A DNA stretch of 64,000 nt, taken from positions 310,001-374,000 of the forward strand of contig NZ_JYLN01000001.1 of the NCBI RefSeq assembly GCF_001439735.1, given 5' to 3'. Positions 26,939-38,721 of the stretch are shown piece after piece. A program made the position numbers and the translations under genes. How positions within the stretch are numbered: the first letter of the stretch is position 1; each line of letters starts with the position of its first letter. The notes below the pieces were generated by a model. It was not told the DNA's origin, searched no databases, and was given only the letters and a program-made list of their open reading frames with translations. This DNA comes from Pseudomonas paralactis (GTDB lineage: Bacteria; Pseudomonadota; Gammaproteobacteria; Pseudomonadales; Pseudomonadaceae).

Positions 26939-27478
26939 TCAACCCTCCTTGACCAGGCCGAGATCGGTCAGCACGTTGCGGGTGGCGTTGTAATAACGCA
27001 CGTACCCGGTGCAACGGCAGACGTGATGCCCGAGGCTGTCCTCGATGACTTGCTCCAGCTTGCTGTGCACGGTCGGCTGGCGTTGCAGCTTTTCCACCAG
27101 CACGGTCGCCGCATTGACGAAGCCCGGCGCACAGTAGCTGCACTGAAACGCGAACTCATCCACAAAGCGCTGCTGGATCGGGTTCAGTTCAACGACCTGC
27201 CCCGACTCGTCGCGCTTGGCGTGGGACTCGATGGTGCGCACTTGCTTGCCTTCAAAGTAATGCGCGCCGGTGATGCATGTGCGCACTTCTTCGCTGGTGC
27301 CGTCCGGGTTGTCGACGATGACCACGCACGCGTGACAAATACCCTGGCCGCAGCCAAGGCGCGAACCGGTGAGGTTTTTGTATTCGTGCAAGTAGTCGAT
27401 CATCGGCAGGTCATCAGGGATGTCCACCGGGCCGACGGATTGACCATTAAGGGTCAGTTGAAGCGGACGGTTAGCCAT
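26939..27478 (-). CDS. 2Fe-2S subunit of a xanthine dehydrogenase-family enzyme
   Basis: A 179-residue iron-sulfur protein. The N-terminal plant-ferredoxin-type cluster region contains GCGQGICHAC (near residues 44-53) and a later Cys in RTCITGAHYF. The second, helical cluster domain contains CSYCAPGF and CRCTGY. It transfers electrons from the molybdenum subunit to the cytochrome. It has no signal peptide and is probably carried across the membrane with its Tat-signal partner. The start overlaps the end of the large subunit gene by eight bases. Confidence 0.93.
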   Translation of the reverse strand: MANRPLQLTLNGQSVGPVDIPDDLPMIDYLHEYKNLTGSRLGCGQGICHACVVIVDNPDGTSEEVRTCITGAHYFEGKQVRTIESHAKRDESGQVVELNPIQQRFVDEFAFQCSYCAPGFVNAATVLVEKLQRQPTVHSKLEQVIEDSLGHHVCRCTGYVRYYNATRNVLTDLGLVKEG

Positions 27479-30302
27479 TGAGGGCCTCCTTGATGCGCGC
27501 AGCAGTGATTGGCAGGTCGCGAACACGTTTACCGATGGCGTGCGCCACGGCATTACCGATGGCCCCGACGATCGGGATCATCACCACTTCGGCGATACCC
27601 TTGGATGGATCGCTTGGCGACAGTGCCGGCAAAATTTCCGAAGTCTGTTTCCACACGGCAACATGACGCGCCATCGGCAGACGGTAACGGTTGAAGTTCC
27701 AGTCGCCCTCCCCCGGCCCACCTTCGTACAGCGGCATTTCCTCCATCAAGGCGTGGCCGATGCCCATAGCGACACCGCCCTCAAGCTGGCCTTTGACCAA
27801 CTCCTCAACCAACACGCGACCGCACTCGACCCATGAATGGTGATTGAGCACCTCCACCTGCGCCGAGCCCTTGTTGACCTTCAGCTCGACCAAGGTGGCG
27901 ACCGGGCTGTAATACGTCACGGCAGCGTTGTTCAACTGCGTCGCGGGGTAGCTGATGTTCTGCCGATCCAGCAGATGGAAGCCGGCAGTGCTCATCAGCG
28001 CCTGCTTGGCTTTCGGCGCGCCGTCGCCGTACTTCACGGCCAGGCCGTCAAGCGGCAGGCGCTCGCGTACGCCGTCAATGCTGTATTCAGCCTCGGCCCA
28101 ACTCCAGCGGTTGAAACCGTGCACAGTGGCCGCAGTGACCAGACCGCGTGCGTGGGCGTGCTTGGCCAGTTCTTCAAAGCTCAGCGGCTGCATACCGTTG
28201 GCGGTGAGCTTGCCATCGACCCAGTGCGCATCTTCGCGGCGCACCACATATGGGTTGGCCTGGCCGCCGAACGGGCCCTGACGCCAGATCTCCAGCGCCG
28301 CCGGCCACAGGCCGTGGTTGAACAGCACGCGCGCCGCTTCACGGGTGGCGTGGCTAAAGTAGTAAGCCGAGTTGGTCGCCGAAGACGCCGAAGCGAGCTT
28401 GCCCACCCAACGCGGGTTGCGCAGCAGGTTGTCCTGCTCGGCCTGACTCATGGTGTAAGGGTTGCTGCTGGTGATCAGCTGCATTTCCTTCCACTCTGTT
28501 TCGCCGGTCTTCACTTCGTGTGCCGGGCTGCCAAGGAAATCGGCGACGACCAGCGATTGCGAGGTAGACATACCGGTGCCGATTTCGATACCGATATGAC
28601 GCAGGCTGATGCGACCGTCAGCGCTGAATTCGATACTGGCCATCGGTGCTTCGGAACCAGTGCCGAAGTCTTTCTGGCAGATAGCGAAACCCACGCCGTA
28701 CCAGTTATCCGGGTCTGCGGCTTCACGCTGCTGCTTGATCGCATCGCGGTTTTTCCACACGTCGTGCACCGCGGCCTTGTCGAGAATTTCGTGCAGGCGC
28801 AGCGCACCGGCAGGAATGGCGCCCTGGGTGTTTTTCATGCCCGAACGCAGTGCGTTCTTGCGGCGCAGCTCAATGGCATCAATGCCCAGGCGATCGGCGA
28901 TTTCATCGACCATCATTTCGGTGGCGGCCATGCTTTGCAGGGTGCCGTAGCCACGCATCGAACCCGCCTCGACGCCACGGGAGTGATACGCGGTGACTTG
29001 CAGGTCGTTCTGCGGCATGTAGTAGATCGACTGCGCGGCCGTGGCGCCGACGGCGGCTACCGAGGGGCTGTAGTTGATCCGGCCACCACCGTCGACGCTC
29101 ATGTCCGCGAGGAAGATTTTGAAGCTGTGATCGTTTTTGTCGACAGCCAGTTGGTAGCGAATGTCGAACGGGTGACGCTTGATACCGCTCTGGAACTGCT
29201 CGTAACGGTCATTGGCCAGACGCACCGGCACGCCGGCGCCGTACAACGCAGCGAGGGCAGCGTAGTAAACAAAGATGTTGTGGTCTTTGGAGCCGTAACC
29301 CACGGTGTAACCCGGATGCATGTTCAGGTTGGCCAGGCCGAAGCGCGACGGCGAGATCATTTTCGCGGTCTCGGTCGCAACCTCCAATGGGCACTGGGTG
29401 GCCACCACGAAGTGCAGGGTCTTGGTTGCCGGATCGTACCAACCGTTGCCGTTGTCCGGCTCCATGGCCGCGGGCTCGATCGACGGGGTCTTGTAGCGCT
29501 CGTCGAACACCAGCCAGTTATCCGGCGGCGTGTTGATCTGGCTCTTCATGCGGTCAGCGTAGAACAGCCCGCGCTCGGTCAGGTTGCCGTGCAGGTTCGG
29601 TTGGGAATTCCATACGGGGCGACGATTCTTCAGCATCGGAAACAGAATCGAGTCCTTGAGGCTGGCAAATTCGTCTTCATCGGCCGAGGTGGGGCCGCCA
29701 ACGCGCACATAGCGGAAGCTACCGTAAGGGTCGCCTTCGTAGTACGGCACTTTGGCGCCGTAACGAATCGCCTTGTCATTGAACTTGAGCTTGTTCTTGG
29801 CCTGGCGGAAACGCTCGAAATCGTTCCAGATCAGGATCGCCACCGGGTGACCGATAAACATCGGCACCTTGCCTTCAGGCAGCAGCGGATCCGGCGCATG
29901 TTCCTCGGGGAAGACGATACCGTCCTTGTCCAGGTCGGCAGCGGTGACGATACGATCCGGCTGCAACTCGGCGCCCAGCCACGACAGGTCGTAGCCCGCA
30001 TAAATATGGTCGGCCTTGATGGTTTTGAGCAGCATGGCGTGGCCTTGCTGCGCAGGCCAGCCGGGCATGTCCCTGGAGCGGATGTCGCGGGCGAAGACTT
30101 TGCTGCCGCACACTTTGGACAACGCATCGTTACGCTGGCGCGCCTTGCCGTTATTGCCCAGCCATTTTTCAGACGGCACGGTAACGCTGTTTTCCATCAG
30201 GGCGGCCAGCGCCTGAGTGCTCAGCGGTGTCAGCGTAACGCTCACACCCGCCACCAGGCCGCCCTGGAGGAACGAGCGCCGGGTTATTTCACGGTTGGAC
30301 AT
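27471..30302 (-). CDS. molybdopterin-binding subunit, xanthine dehydrogenase family
   Basis: A 943-residue catalytic subunit. The N-terminus carries a Tat signal (ITRRSFLQGGLVAGVSV, residues 6-22), so the folded enzyme is exported. Conserved Mo-domain features include GSMRGYGTLQ near residues 448-457 and GIEIGTGMSTSQSL in the second half, with a C-terminal EVVMIPIVGAIGNAVAHAIG. With the 2Fe-2S and cytochrome genes it forms a membrane-linked aldehyde or N-heterocycle oxidase like the isoquinoline/aldehyde oxidoreductases of P. putida. The substrate is unknown. It is the first gene of the three. Confidence 0.92.
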   Translation of the reverse strand: MSNREITRRSFLQGGLVAGVSVTLTPLSTQALAALMENSVTVPSEKWLGNNGKARQRNDALSKVCGSKVFARDIRSRDMPGWPAQQGHAMLLKTIKADHIYAGYDLSWLGAELQPDRIVTAADLDKDGIVFPEEHAPDPLLPEGKVPMFIGHPVAILIWNDFERFRQAKNKLKFNDKAIRYGAKVPYYEGDPYGSFRYVRVGGPTSADEDEFASLKDSILFPMLKNRRPVWNSQPNLHGNLTERGLFYADRMKSQINTPPDNWLVFDERYKTPSIEPAAMEPDNGNGWYDPATKTLHFVVATQCPLEVATETAKMISPSRFGLANLNMHPGYTVGYGSKDHNIFVYYAALAALYGAGVPVRLANDRYEQFQSGIKRHPFDIRYQLAVDKNDHSFKIFLADMSVDGGGRINYSPSVAAVGATAAQSIYYMPQNDLQVTAYHSRGVEAGSMRGYGTLQSMAATEMMVDEIADRLGIDAIELRRKNALRSGMKNTQGAIPAGALRLHEILDKAAVHDVWKNRDAIKQQREAADPDNWYGVGFAICQKDFGTGSEAPMASIEFSADGRISLRHIGIEIGTGMSTSQSLVVADFLGSPAHEVKTGETEWKEMQLITSSNPYTMSQAEQDNLLRNPRWVGKLASASSATNSAYYFSHATREAARVLFNHGLWPAALEIWRQGPFGGQANPYVVRREDAHWVDGKLTANGMQPLSFEELAKHAHARGLVTAATVHGFNRWSWAEAEYSIDGVRERLPLDGLAVKYGDGAPKAKQALMSTAGFHLLDRQNISYPATQLNNAAVTYYSPVATLVELKVNKGSAQVEVLNHHSWVECGRVLVEELVKGQLEGGVAMGIGHALMEEMPLYEGGPGEGDWNFNRYRLPMARHVAVWKQTSEILPALSPSDPSKGIAEVVMIPIVGAIGNAVAHAIGKRVRDLPITAARIKEALNG

Positions 30303-30494
30303 GGATCATCCTCTGAGCGGTTATAAATCCGCCCTTATGGTTAAGTACACCGAATATCGAGACTTGCAGAAGCCTTTTTCGACGAATCAAAAGGCCATGT
30401 TGACAGTGCAAAGTTGACCGAAGGGTTAACTTTAAAGGTTTCTGCGCCTGCGGCAAATAACCACATTGAAATTTTTTGACACAACAACGCAAAA

Positions 30495-30526
30495 CGGCCG
30501 ACAAGATCGAGACGATCTGTCGGCCG
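30495..30526. terminator. inverted repeat, possible second terminator after tRNA genes
   Basis: CGGCCGACAAGATCG and CGATCTGTCGGCCG pair with one bulged base around a short loop. On the minus strand it is followed by TTTTGCGTTGTTG. It may back up the terminator at 30603-30632. Confidence 0.55.
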
Positions 30527-30602
30527 CTTGCCTATTAATGAGGGCGATGCTGAGCGTCCGCTACCACGAACACCACGACGTTTTTTTTCAAACGCCAGAC
30601 AC

Positions 30603-30632
30603 AAAAAACCCCGGTCTTTCGACCAGGGTCTT
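30603..30632 (-). terminator. terminator of the tRNA-Asp transcript
   Basis: On the minus strand ACCCTGGTC pairs with GACCGGGGT (one wobble) around GAAA and is followed by TTTTTTGTG. It stands about 70 bases after the nearest tRNA-Asp. Confidence 0.85.
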
Positions 30633-30702
30633 TGCTATCGGATCAAGTCAGCCAGTGGCTTTCCTTGTGCTTCAAGGCGTTCAGTGGGCCTTGAGGCAGA
30701 TA

Positions 30703-30779
30703 TGGCGCAGCGGACGGGACTCGAACCCGCGACCCCCGGCGTGACAGGCCGGTATTCTAACCGACTGAACTACCGCTGC
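30703..30779 (-). tRNA. tRNA-Asp (GTC), copy 1
   Basis: A 77-base cloverleaf on the minus strand, 5' GCAGCGG pairing with CCGCTGC before GCCA. The anticodon stem CCGGC/GCCGG holds loop CTGTCAC with anticodon GTC. The T-loop is TTCGAGT and CCA is encoded. It is identical to copy 2. Confidence 0.96.
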
Positions 30780-30884
30780 GTATCGCTTGGCTGATTGAGC
30801 GTAAACCCTCAACCACCTTTAAACATCTGATCGATCAACCTGGGTTGTTCAATCTCAAGCCCGACTTATCGAACCTGGAAAATA

Positions 30885-30961
30885 TGGCGCAGCGGACGGG
30901 ACTCGAACCCGCGACCCCCGGCGTGACAGGCCGGTATTCTAACCGACTGAACTACCGCTGC
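30885..30961 (-). tRNA. tRNA-Asp (GTC), copy 2
   Basis: Same 77-base sequence as the copy at 30703-30779, 105 bases upstream in transcription order. Anticodon GTC, encoded CCA. The flanking bases differ, so duplication was limited to the gene or is old. Confidence 0.96.
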
Positions 30962-31017
30962 GCGTCGGTGCAACCTTTAACGTTGCGTCTTGCCACAAGG
31001 GCAAAACTCTCAAGAAG

Positions 31018-31093
31018 TGGTGGGTGATGACGGGATCGAACCGCCGACCCTCTGCTTGTAAGGCAGATGCTCTCCCAGCTGAGCTAATCACCC
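31018..31093 (-). tRNA. tRNA-Val (TAC)
   Basis: A 76-base cloverleaf on the minus strand: acceptor GGGTGAT with ATCACCC before ACCA, D-arm GCTC...GAGC, anticodon stem CTGCC/AGCAG-type around CTTACAA (anticodon TAC), T-loop TTCGATC. Probably the first gene of the Val-Asp-Asp transcript. Confidence 0.96.
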
Positions 31094-31200
31094 TTTGCTT
31101 CGTTGAGGCCGCGAAATTTACGCAGGTAGCGGACCTAAGTCAATAGCCCGCTTGAAGTTTTTCTGAAAAAGACAAAATGACTTCAACGCGGCTGCTTGCC

Positions 31201-31980
31201 CTACTCGCTGTAAATCATCTTCTTGCTCATGCCACCGTCCACGACAAACTCTTGCCCGGTGACAAACCCGGCCTGACGCGACAGCAACCAGGCCACCATT
31301 GCCGCCACGTCCTCTACCGTACCCACCCTGCCCGCCGGATGCTGGGCATGATCAGCATCGGTGAGCGGCTCCGCACGCCGTGCAGCAGGATCACGCGCAT
31401 CAATCCAGCCAGGGCTGACCGCATTGACCCGAACCTCTGGCCCCAGGCTCATGGCCAAGGCGTGAGTCAGGGCCAGCAAGCCACCCTTGCTCGCCGCGTA
31501 AGCTTCGGTATCCGGCTCTGATTGACGCGCCCGAGTCGAGGCCAGGTTGACGATCGCACCGCCGTGAGCGCGCAGGTACGGCGCGCAATGCTTGGCCAAC
31601 AGCATCGGCCCGCCGAGGTTCACCGCCAGCACGCGATTCCAGTACGCCAGGTCGAGGCTTTCCAGAGTGATATTGCGCGGGTCGGCCACGGCGGCATTGC
31701 AAACCAGCGCGTCGAGTCGCCCGAACTGCCCCAACACCTCTGCAACCCCCTGGGCCACTTGCTTCTCGTCGGCCACGTCCATGGTGATGAACCAGGCATT
31801 TTCACCCAGCACCTTGGACACCTTGGCGCCGCGCTCGCGGTCAAGGTCGGTCAACACCACCTGCCAGCCTTCGCTGATCAGCCACGCGGCAATCCCGAGG
31901 CCGATGCCTCGCGCCGCCCCCGTCACCAGCGCAACGCGCCCGTTACTGGCCGCTGCGGCCTCCATGGACCACTCGATCAC
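31201..31980 (-). CDS. SDR-family oxidoreductase
   Basis: A 259-residue classical short-chain dehydrogenase. The NAD(P)-binding motif [11 protein letters not shown] is near residues 20-30, CNAAVADP stands for the NNAG motif, and the catalytic residues are Ser in NLASTRARQ and Tyr/Lys in YAASK. The C-terminal [13 protein letters not shown] is typical. The substrate is unknown. The GTG at 31980 overlaps the metZ stop by four bases, favouring coupled translation; an ATG five codons later is the alternative. The same gene follows metZ in other pseudomonads. Confidence 0.9.
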   Translation of the reverse strand: MIEWSMEAAAASNGRVALVTGAARGIGLGIAAWLISEGWQVVLTDLDRERGAKVSKVLGENAWFITMDVADEKQVAQGVAEVLGQFGRLDALVCNAAVADPRNITLESLDLAYWNRVLAVNLGGPMLLAKHCAPYLRAHGGAIVNLASTRARQSEPDTEAYAASKGGLLALTHALAMSLGPEVRVNAVSPGWIDARDPAARRAEPLTDADHAQHPAGRVGTVEDVAAMVAWLLSRQAGFVTGQEFVVDGGMSKKMIYSE

Positions 31981-33188
31981 AAGGCCGCCAGCCCGCGGGC
32001 CAGGTCTGCCTGCAAGTCTGCTACATCTTCCAGGCCCACCGCGATGCGGATCAGGCTGTCACGGATACCGGCCGCTTCACGCTCCTGCGGCGCCAGGCGC
32101 CCGTGGGAGGTGGTGCTCGGGTGGGTGATGGTAGTTTTGCTGTCCCCCAGGTTGGCGGTAATGGAGATCAAGCGCGTCGCATCGATAAAGCGCCATGCGC
32201 CGTCTTTGCCGCCCTTGACTTCGAAACTCACCACCGCGCCGAAGCCACGCTGCTGACGCTGGGCCAAGGCGTGTTGCGGGTGGCTTTTGAGGCCGGCGTA
32301 ATGCACCTTCTCGATACCGTCCTGCTGCTCCAGCCACTCGGCCAGGGCCTGGGCGTTGGCACAATGGGCTTTCATACGCAGGCTGAGGGTTTCCAGGCCT
32401 TTGAGGAAGATCCAGGCGTTGAACGGGCTCAGGGTCGGGCCGGCGGTGCGCAGGAAGCCCACCACTTCCTTCATCTGCTCGCTGCGTCCAGCCACCACGC
32501 CGCCCATGCAACGGCCCTGGCCGTCGATGAACTTGGTTGCCGAATGCACCACGATGTCCGCACCCAGCTTCAGCGGTTGCTGCAAGGCCGGGGTGCAGAA
32601 GCAGTTATCCACCACCAGCATTGCACCCTTGGCGTGAGCGATTTCGGACAACGCAGCAATATCAACCAGCTCGGCCAATGGGTTGGACGGTGATTCGACG
32701 AACAGCAGTTTGGTATTGGCTTTGATCGCCGCATCCCAGCCGGACAAATCCGCCAAGGGCACGTAATCCACTTCGATACCGAAGCGCTTGAAGTACTTCT
32801 CAAACAGGCTGATGGTCGAGCCGAACACGCTGCGCGACACCAGTACATGGTCGCCAGCACTGCACAGGCTCATCACCACCGCCAGGATGGCCGCCATGCC
32901 GGTCGCGGTCGCCACGGCCTGCTCGGCGCCTTCCAGCGCCGCGATGCGCTCTTCGAACGCGCGCACGGTCGGGTTGGTGTAGCGCGAGTACACGTTGCCC
33001 GGCACCTCACCGGAAAAACGCGCCGCAGCGTCGGCCGCCGTGCGGAACACGTAGCTTGAGGTGAAGAACATCGGATCACCGTGCTCACCTTCCGGGGTAC
33101 GGTGCTGGCCGGCGCGCACAGCCAGGGTATCGAAAGCTACGCCATCGAGGTCGCTGTCCAACCGACCGGCATCCCATTCCTGACTCAT
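31977..33188 (-). CDS. metZ: O-succinylhomoserine sulfhydrylase
   Basis: A 403-residue Cys/Met-metabolism PLP enzyme that makes homocysteine from O-succinylhomoserine and sulfide in methionine synthesis. The start region [16 protein letters not shown] and YSRYTNPT (near residues 66-73) bind substrate and phosphate; the PLP lysine is in [11 protein letters not shown] near residue 213. It lies 65 bases after purF with a terminator between, so it may have its own promoter. It is translationally coupled to the SDR gene. Confidence 0.94.
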   Translation of the reverse strand: MSQEWDAGRLDSDLDGVAFDTLAVRAGQHRTPEGEHGDPMFFTSSYVFRTAADAAARFSGEVPGNVYSRYTNPTVRAFEERIAALEGAEQAVATATGMAAILAVVMSLCSAGDHVLVSRSVFGSTISLFEKYFKRFGIEVDYVPLADLSGWDAAIKANTKLLFVESPSNPLAELVDIAALSEIAHAKGAMLVVDNCFCTPALQQPLKLGADIVVHSATKFIDGQGRCMGGVVAGRSEQMKEVVGFLRTAGPTLSPFNAWIFLKGLETLSLRMKAHCANAQALAEWLEQQDGIEKVHYAGLKSHPQHALAQRQQRGFGAVVSFEVKGGKDGAWRFIDATRLISITANLGDSKTTITHPSTTSHGRLAPQEREAAGIRDSLIRIAVGLEDVADLQADLARGLAAL

Positions 33189-33227
33189 GCTGCGACTCCT
33201 TACTCAATACGTTATTTAAGATACAAA

Positions 33228-33247
33228 ACCGGCCCCTCAGGGCCGGT
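33228..33247 (-). terminator. terminator after purF
   Basis: ACCGGCCC pairs perfectly with GGGCCGGT around a four-base loop. On the minus strand it is followed by TTTGTATCTT. It separates the cvpA-purF transcript from metZ. Confidence 0.8.
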
Positions 33248-33253
33248 GTCTAC

Positions 33254-34759
<1,506 letters not shown>

Positions 34760-34800
34760 GCGACGCAACCCCTACTTAATGAATCTTGACTGAACACAGC

Positions 34801-35358
34801 TTACTGAGGCGTTTGCGCCGGCAAGAGGTGTTCCTTGAACGGAAGATCAGCGGGTACGCTGATTCCGCTGGCCAGCCACTGACTGCTCCACCCCAATATG
34901 AGGTTCTTGGACCAATCTGCAACCAATAGAAATTTTGGCACGAGTACCGACTCTTGCCACCACGAATCCTGCTGTACCGGCCCCAGGCTCAACAGCCCGA
35001 CCGCCACGACCACCAGCAACGCGCCACGCGCAGCCCCGAAGGCCATGCCGAGAAATCGATCGGTCCCGGAGAGGCCGGTGACACGTATCAACTCGCCAAT
35101 AAGATAATTGACCATTGCCCCCACCAGCAGCGTGGCGATGAACATGATGGCGCAGCCCGCGATGACGCGAGCCGAAGGTGTCTCTATGTACCCGGCCAGG
35201 TAGACCGACAGTGAACCACCGAACATCCAGGCTACGACTCCTGCGATGATCCAGGTCAGCAACGACAGTGCTTCTTTTACGAAGCCGCGGCTCAGACTGA
35301 TCAAAGCGGAGATGGCGACGATTGCAACGATCGCCCAATCAACCCAGGTAAATGGCAC
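34801..35358 (-). CDS. cvpA: CvpA family membrane protein
   Basis: A 185-residue inner-membrane protein starting MPFTWVDWAIVAIVAISALISL, with four hydrophobic segments and the conserved RGFVKEALSLLTW and DRFLGMAFGAARG stretches. CvpA is needed for colicin V production in E. coli and influences envelope homeostasis; its molecular role is unsettled. It precedes purF, the usual pairing. Confidence 0.94.
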   Translation of the reverse strand: MPFTWVDWAIVAIVAISALISLSRGFVKEALSLLTWIIAGVVAWMFGGSLSVYLAGYIETPSARVIAGCAIMFIATLLVGAMVNYLIGELIRVTGLSGTDRFLGMAFGAARGALLVVVAVGLLSLGPVQQDSWWQESVLVPKFLLVADWSKNLILGWSSQWLASGISVPADLPFKEHLLPAQTPQ

Positions 35359-35491
35359 AGTGCAGCCTACGTACGGATAAGGCGGCGCATTTTAGCAGAG
35401 CGTCGGGCTATCGGTAAGCGATGATTGCGGCTGCTTTGCAAATCAATAGATTGGGCGGTGTGAACGCCATTTCAAGCCCACCATAAACCAA

Positions 35492-35583
35492 TGTGGGAGC
35501 TGGCTTGCCTGCGATGAGGGCGGCACGTTCGACATCGCTGTCGATTGAACCACCGCCATCGCAGGCAAGCCAGCTCCCACATT
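35492..35583. repeat. inverted REP pair (REPIN)
   Basis: Two perfectly complementary 26-base arms, 35492-35517 and 35558-35583 (AATGTGGGAGCTGGCTTGCC onward), separated by 40 bases, in the gap between the SPOR gene and cvpA. The exact match suggests a recent copy. Confidence 0.9.
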
Positions 35584-35600
35584 TAGAGCGTATTGCCAGT

Positions 35601-36269
35601 TCAGCCGCGCTCCGGCTGGAAGCGCACCACAAACCCATTGAGGTTTTGCTGGCGGCCCAACAAGTCCCGCAGGCGATCAGCCTCGGCACGCTCGATCAAG
35701 GGCCCGACAAACACACGGTTCTTGCCATCGGCACTGCGGATGTAGGCGTTATACCCCTGGGCACGCAGCTTTTTCTGCAAGGCGTCGGCGCTTTCGCGAT
35801 TGGCCAGGCTGGCCAGCTGGATCGACCAACTGATCGGCAGACCATTGGGGTCGATGCGGCTCTGACCCACATCCGGCTTACCCGGTGCAGCAGGCTGCGG
35901 GGCCACAGGCTTGGGCGCTGGCGCCGGTGCAGCCGGTTTGGCGGCGACAGCCGGGGCCGGCGCTGGCTTGACCACCGGCACACTTGGCTGCACCGGCATC
36001 GAAGGAGCCTGCGAAGGTGCCTGTTGGGTGATGACCTCCTCCTCGACGGGCACAGGTTCTTCCGGCAACACCTGAGGCTCAGGCACCACCACCGGTTCGA
36101 CTTGAACCTGGGGCACCACCGGCGCCTGGGGCGCAGCGGGAGCTTCAACCACCACCTGGCGCTGCTCGTCCTGACGGGAAAACAGCATCGGCAGGAAGAT
36201 GACTGCCAACGCCACCAACACCAGGGCTCCAACCATTCGCTGCTTGTATGCGCTATCCAGTAATGCCAT
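35601..36269 (-). CDS. SPOR domain inner-membrane protein, DedD-like
   Basis: A 222-residue bitopic protein. A short cytoplasmic start ([15 protein letters not shown]) precedes one membrane helix near residues 12-28. A long Pro/Ala/Val-rich linker of about 90 residues follows, and a C-terminal SPOR domain (SWSIQLASLANRESADALQKKL to FVVRFQPERG) binds septal peptidoglycan. DedD-type proteins assist cell division. The ATG at 36269 lies inside the end of folC, overlapping by 17 bases. The place between folC and cvpA is conserved. Confidence 0.88.
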   Translation of the reverse strand: MALLDSAYKQRMVGALVLVALAVIFLPMLFSRQDEQRQVVVEAPAAPQAPVVPQVQVEPVVVPEPQVLPEEPVPVEEEVITQQAPSQAPSMPVQPSVPVVKPAPAPAVAAKPAAPAPAPKPVAPQPAAPGKPDVGQSRIDPNGLPISWSIQLASLANRESADALQKKLRAQGYNAYIRSADGKNRVFVGPLIERAEADRLRDLLGRQQNLNGFVVRFQPERG

Positions 36270-37560
36270 GTGCAGCTTCCTCCGTGGAGCGCCGGGCCAG
36301 CCATTCGAGCGCCTCGGCAACACAATAAAATGATCCGAACAACAGGATTTCGTCTTCGGCCGTAGCCAGCGCACATTGCGCCTCAAGGGCGGCAGTGATG
36401 CTTGCATACGACGTCACGGGTGCGCCAAGGTTCTGCAAGGCGGCTTGCAGCTCAACCGCCGGCCGGCTGCGCGGCGTATCCAGCGGCGCAACGGCCCACG
36501 ACTGTACGCTGCCAAGCAACGGCGCTACTACGCCATCCAGATCCTTGTCGGCCAGCAACCCGAACACCGCCAGGCGGCGGCCGGCCGGTGGTGTGAGCGC
36601 CAGGCGCTGAGCCAGATAGTGAGCTGCATGGGGGTTATGCCCCACATCCAGCAACAGGTTCAGGCGCTTGCCTTGCCAGTCCAGCACCCGGCGATCCAGG
36701 CGCCCCACCACTTTCGTCGCTCGCAGGGTTGCGCCGATCTGTTCGGCATCCCACGGCAGATCCAGCAGCAAATAGGCTTGCAGCGCGAGCGCAGCGTTTT
36801 CCATCGGCAGGTTCAGCAGCGGCAAATCAAGCAGCTCTACCACCTTGCCACGGGCATCACGCCCGCGCCATTGCCAATGGGTTGCACCGATGTCGAGATT
36901 GAATTCACGACCGCGCAGGTAGAACGGGCAATCCAGCTCGCGCACCTTGTCCAGCAAAGGTTGCGGCGGATCCAGGTCGCCACAGAGCGCAGGCCTGCTC
37001 TGGCGGAAGATCCCGGCCTTTTCATAGGCCACAGACTCGCGGGTATTGCCCAGATAGTCGGCGTGATCAACACCAATGCTGGTGACCAGCGCCAGGTCGG
37101 CATCCACTACGTTGACCGTATCCAGACGCCCGCCAAGGCCAACTTCCAGCACGACCACATCCAGTTGCGCACGCTCGAACAGCCAGAACGCCGCCAGGGT
37201 GCCCATCTCGAAATAGGTCAGGGAAGTATCGCCACGCCCGGCATCCAGGGCAGCGAAGGCTGCGCACAATTGCTCGTCCGTGGCTTCGACGCCATTGAGC
37301 TGCACCCGCTCGTTGTAGCGCAGCAGGTGCGGCGAGCTGTATACGCCGACCTTGAGGCCCTGGGCCTGCAACAGCGCGGCGACAAAGGCACAGGTAGAGC
37401 CCTTGCCGTTGGTGCCGGTCACCGTGATCACACGCGGTGCCGGCTGACCCAACCCGAGGCGGGCCGCTACCTGTTGCGAGCGCTCCAGGCCCATGTCGAT
37501 GGCAGACGGATGCAACTGCTCAAGGTAGGCGAGCCATTCGCCCAGGGTACGTTGGGTCAT
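36253..37560 (-). CDS. folC: bifunctional dihydrofolate/folylpolyglutamate synthase
   Basis: A 435-residue Mur-ligase-type enzyme that adds glutamate to dihydropteroate and to folates. The P-loop [13 protein letters not shown] is near residues 47-59, [13 protein letters not shown] follows near 75-87, and the central [20 protein letters not shown] is the second ATP-binding region. It starts on the ATGA overlap with accD and ends inside the SPOR gene start, so the three are very likely coupled. Confidence 0.95.
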   Translation of the reverse strand: MTQRTLGEWLAYLEQLHPSAIDMGLERSQQVAARLGLGQPAPRVITVTGTNGKGSTCAFVAALLQAQGLKVGVYSSPHLLRYNERVQLNGVEATDEQLCAAFAALDAGRGDTSLTYFEMGTLAAFWLFERAQLDVVVLEVGLGGRLDTVNVVDADLALVTSIGVDHADYLGNTRESVAYEKAGIFRQSRPALCGDLDPPQPLLDKVRELDCPFYLRGREFNLDIGATHWQWRGRDARGKVVELLDLPLLNLPMENAALALQAYLLLDLPWDAEQIGATLRATKVVGRLDRRVLDWQGKRLNLLLDVGHNPHAAHYLAQRLALTPPAGRRLAVFGLLADKDLDGVVAPLLGSVQSWAVAPLDTPRSRPAVELQAALQNLGAPVTSYASITAALEAQCALATAEDEILLFGSFYCVAEALEWLARRSTEEAAHGITG

Positions 37561-38477
37561 AGGTTTGCAGGCACCGGCGGCACGACGATCGGCTCGACTT
37601 TTGGCGCGACGTACACAGGCGTCGGCAGGCCCATCATTTGCGCCAGCAGGCTGCCCAGACGTGGGCGCAGTTCGCCACGCGCAATGATCAAATCGATTGC
37701 ACCGTGCTCCAGCAGGAACTCGCTGCGCTGGAAGCCTTCCGGCAGTTTCTCGCGCACGGTTTGCTCGATCACGCGCGGGCCGGCAAAACCGATCAGGGCT
37801 TTTGGCTCGCCGACGATCACATCACCGAGCATCGCCAGGCTGGCGGATACGCCGCCGTAGACCGGGTCGGTCAGTACGGAGATGAACGGAATGCCTTCTT
37901 CGCGCAGACGCGCCAGTACCGCCGAGGTCTTGGCCATTTGCATCAGGGAAATCAGCGCTTCCTGCATACGCGCACCACCGGAGGCGGCGAAACAGATCAT
38001 CGGGCAGCGGTTTTCCAGGGCGTAGTTGGCAGCGCGCACAAAGCGCTCACCGACGATGGCACCCATGGAGCCGCCCATGAAGGAAAACTCGAAGGCCGAG
38101 ACCACAACGGGCATACCCAGCAGCTTGCCGCTGACCGAGATCAGCGCGTCCTTCTCGCCGGTCTGCTTCTGCGCACCGACCAGACGATCCTTGTACTTCT
38201 TGCTGTCACGGAACTTGAGACGGTCGACCGGCTCCAGGTCAGCGCCCAGTTCGTTACGGCCGTCGGCATCCAGAAAGATGTCAATGCGCGCACGTGCGCC
38301 GATACGCATGTGGTGATTGCACTTGGGGCAAACATCCAGGGTCTTTTCCAGCTCCGGGCGGTACAGCACCGCATCGCAGGACGGGCACTTGTGCCACAGA
38401 CCTTCAGGAACCGAGCTTTTCTTCACCTCGGAACGCATGATCGAAGGGATCAGTTTGTCTACTAACCAGTTGCTCAT
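37557..38477 (-). CDS. accD: acetyl-CoA carboxylase carboxyltransferase subunit beta
   Basis: A 306-residue subunit that, with AccA, transfers the carboxyl group from biotin to acetyl-CoA. The N-terminal zinc ribbon has CPSC and CPKC pairs (near residues 27-30 and 46-49). The crotonase-like domain contains [13 protein letters not shown] and [10 protein letters not shown]. The ATG at 38477 is chosen over one 11 codons earlier because AAAGAAAG precedes it and it gives the family start MSNWLVDKL. It overlaps folC by four bases. Confidence 0.96.
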   Translation of the reverse strand: MSNWLVDKLIPSIMRSEVKKSSVPEGLWHKCPSCDAVLYRPELEKTLDVCPKCNHHMRIGARARIDIFLDADGRNELGADLEPVDRLKFRDSKKYKDRLVGAQKQTGEKDALISVSGKLLGMPVVVSAFEFSFMGGSMGAIVGERFVRAANYALENRCPMICFAASGGARMQEALISLMQMAKTSAVLARLREEGIPFISVLTDPVYGGVSASLAMLGDVIVGEPKALIGFAGPRVIEQTVREKLPEGFQRSEFLLEHGAIDLIIARGELRPRLGSLLAQMMGLPTPVYVAPKVEPIVVPPVPANL

Positions 38478-38721
38478 GCTTTCTTTCTCCAGTACCGGTG
38501 GCTTGAACACAGCCCCGCGTATGCCCTTGAGCTAAATTCATATGTGGCGATGATACCTGCGGGACGGGGTCAGACGTTGGACCTGCCATTTCCCGCCTGT
38601 ATCCTCAGCCTTCCAGACAACCTGCCAGCGCAGGGTTGCCACTTCATGTCCGGGCCACCCACAGGCGGCGCCGGGCTGTTTTACACAGTGGTAGTTATGG
38701 ACGGCGGCAGACTGCCAGCCG

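Larger units (their letters stand above)
30303..30702. other. intergenic region upstream of the molybdenum enzyme
   Basis: About 400 bases. The left part should hold the promoter for the minus-strand Mo-enzyme operon; I could not fix its boxes. The right part holds two hairpins (30495-30526 and 30603-30632) that end transcripts coming from the tRNA genes. No gene is supported. Confidence 0.5.

Noticed and set aside
27837..30326. Open frame of about 830 codons opposite the molybdenum subunit gene
   Set aside because: It is antisense to a gene with complete family motifs. High-GC codon use leaves the opposite strand open, and the translation shows no domain.
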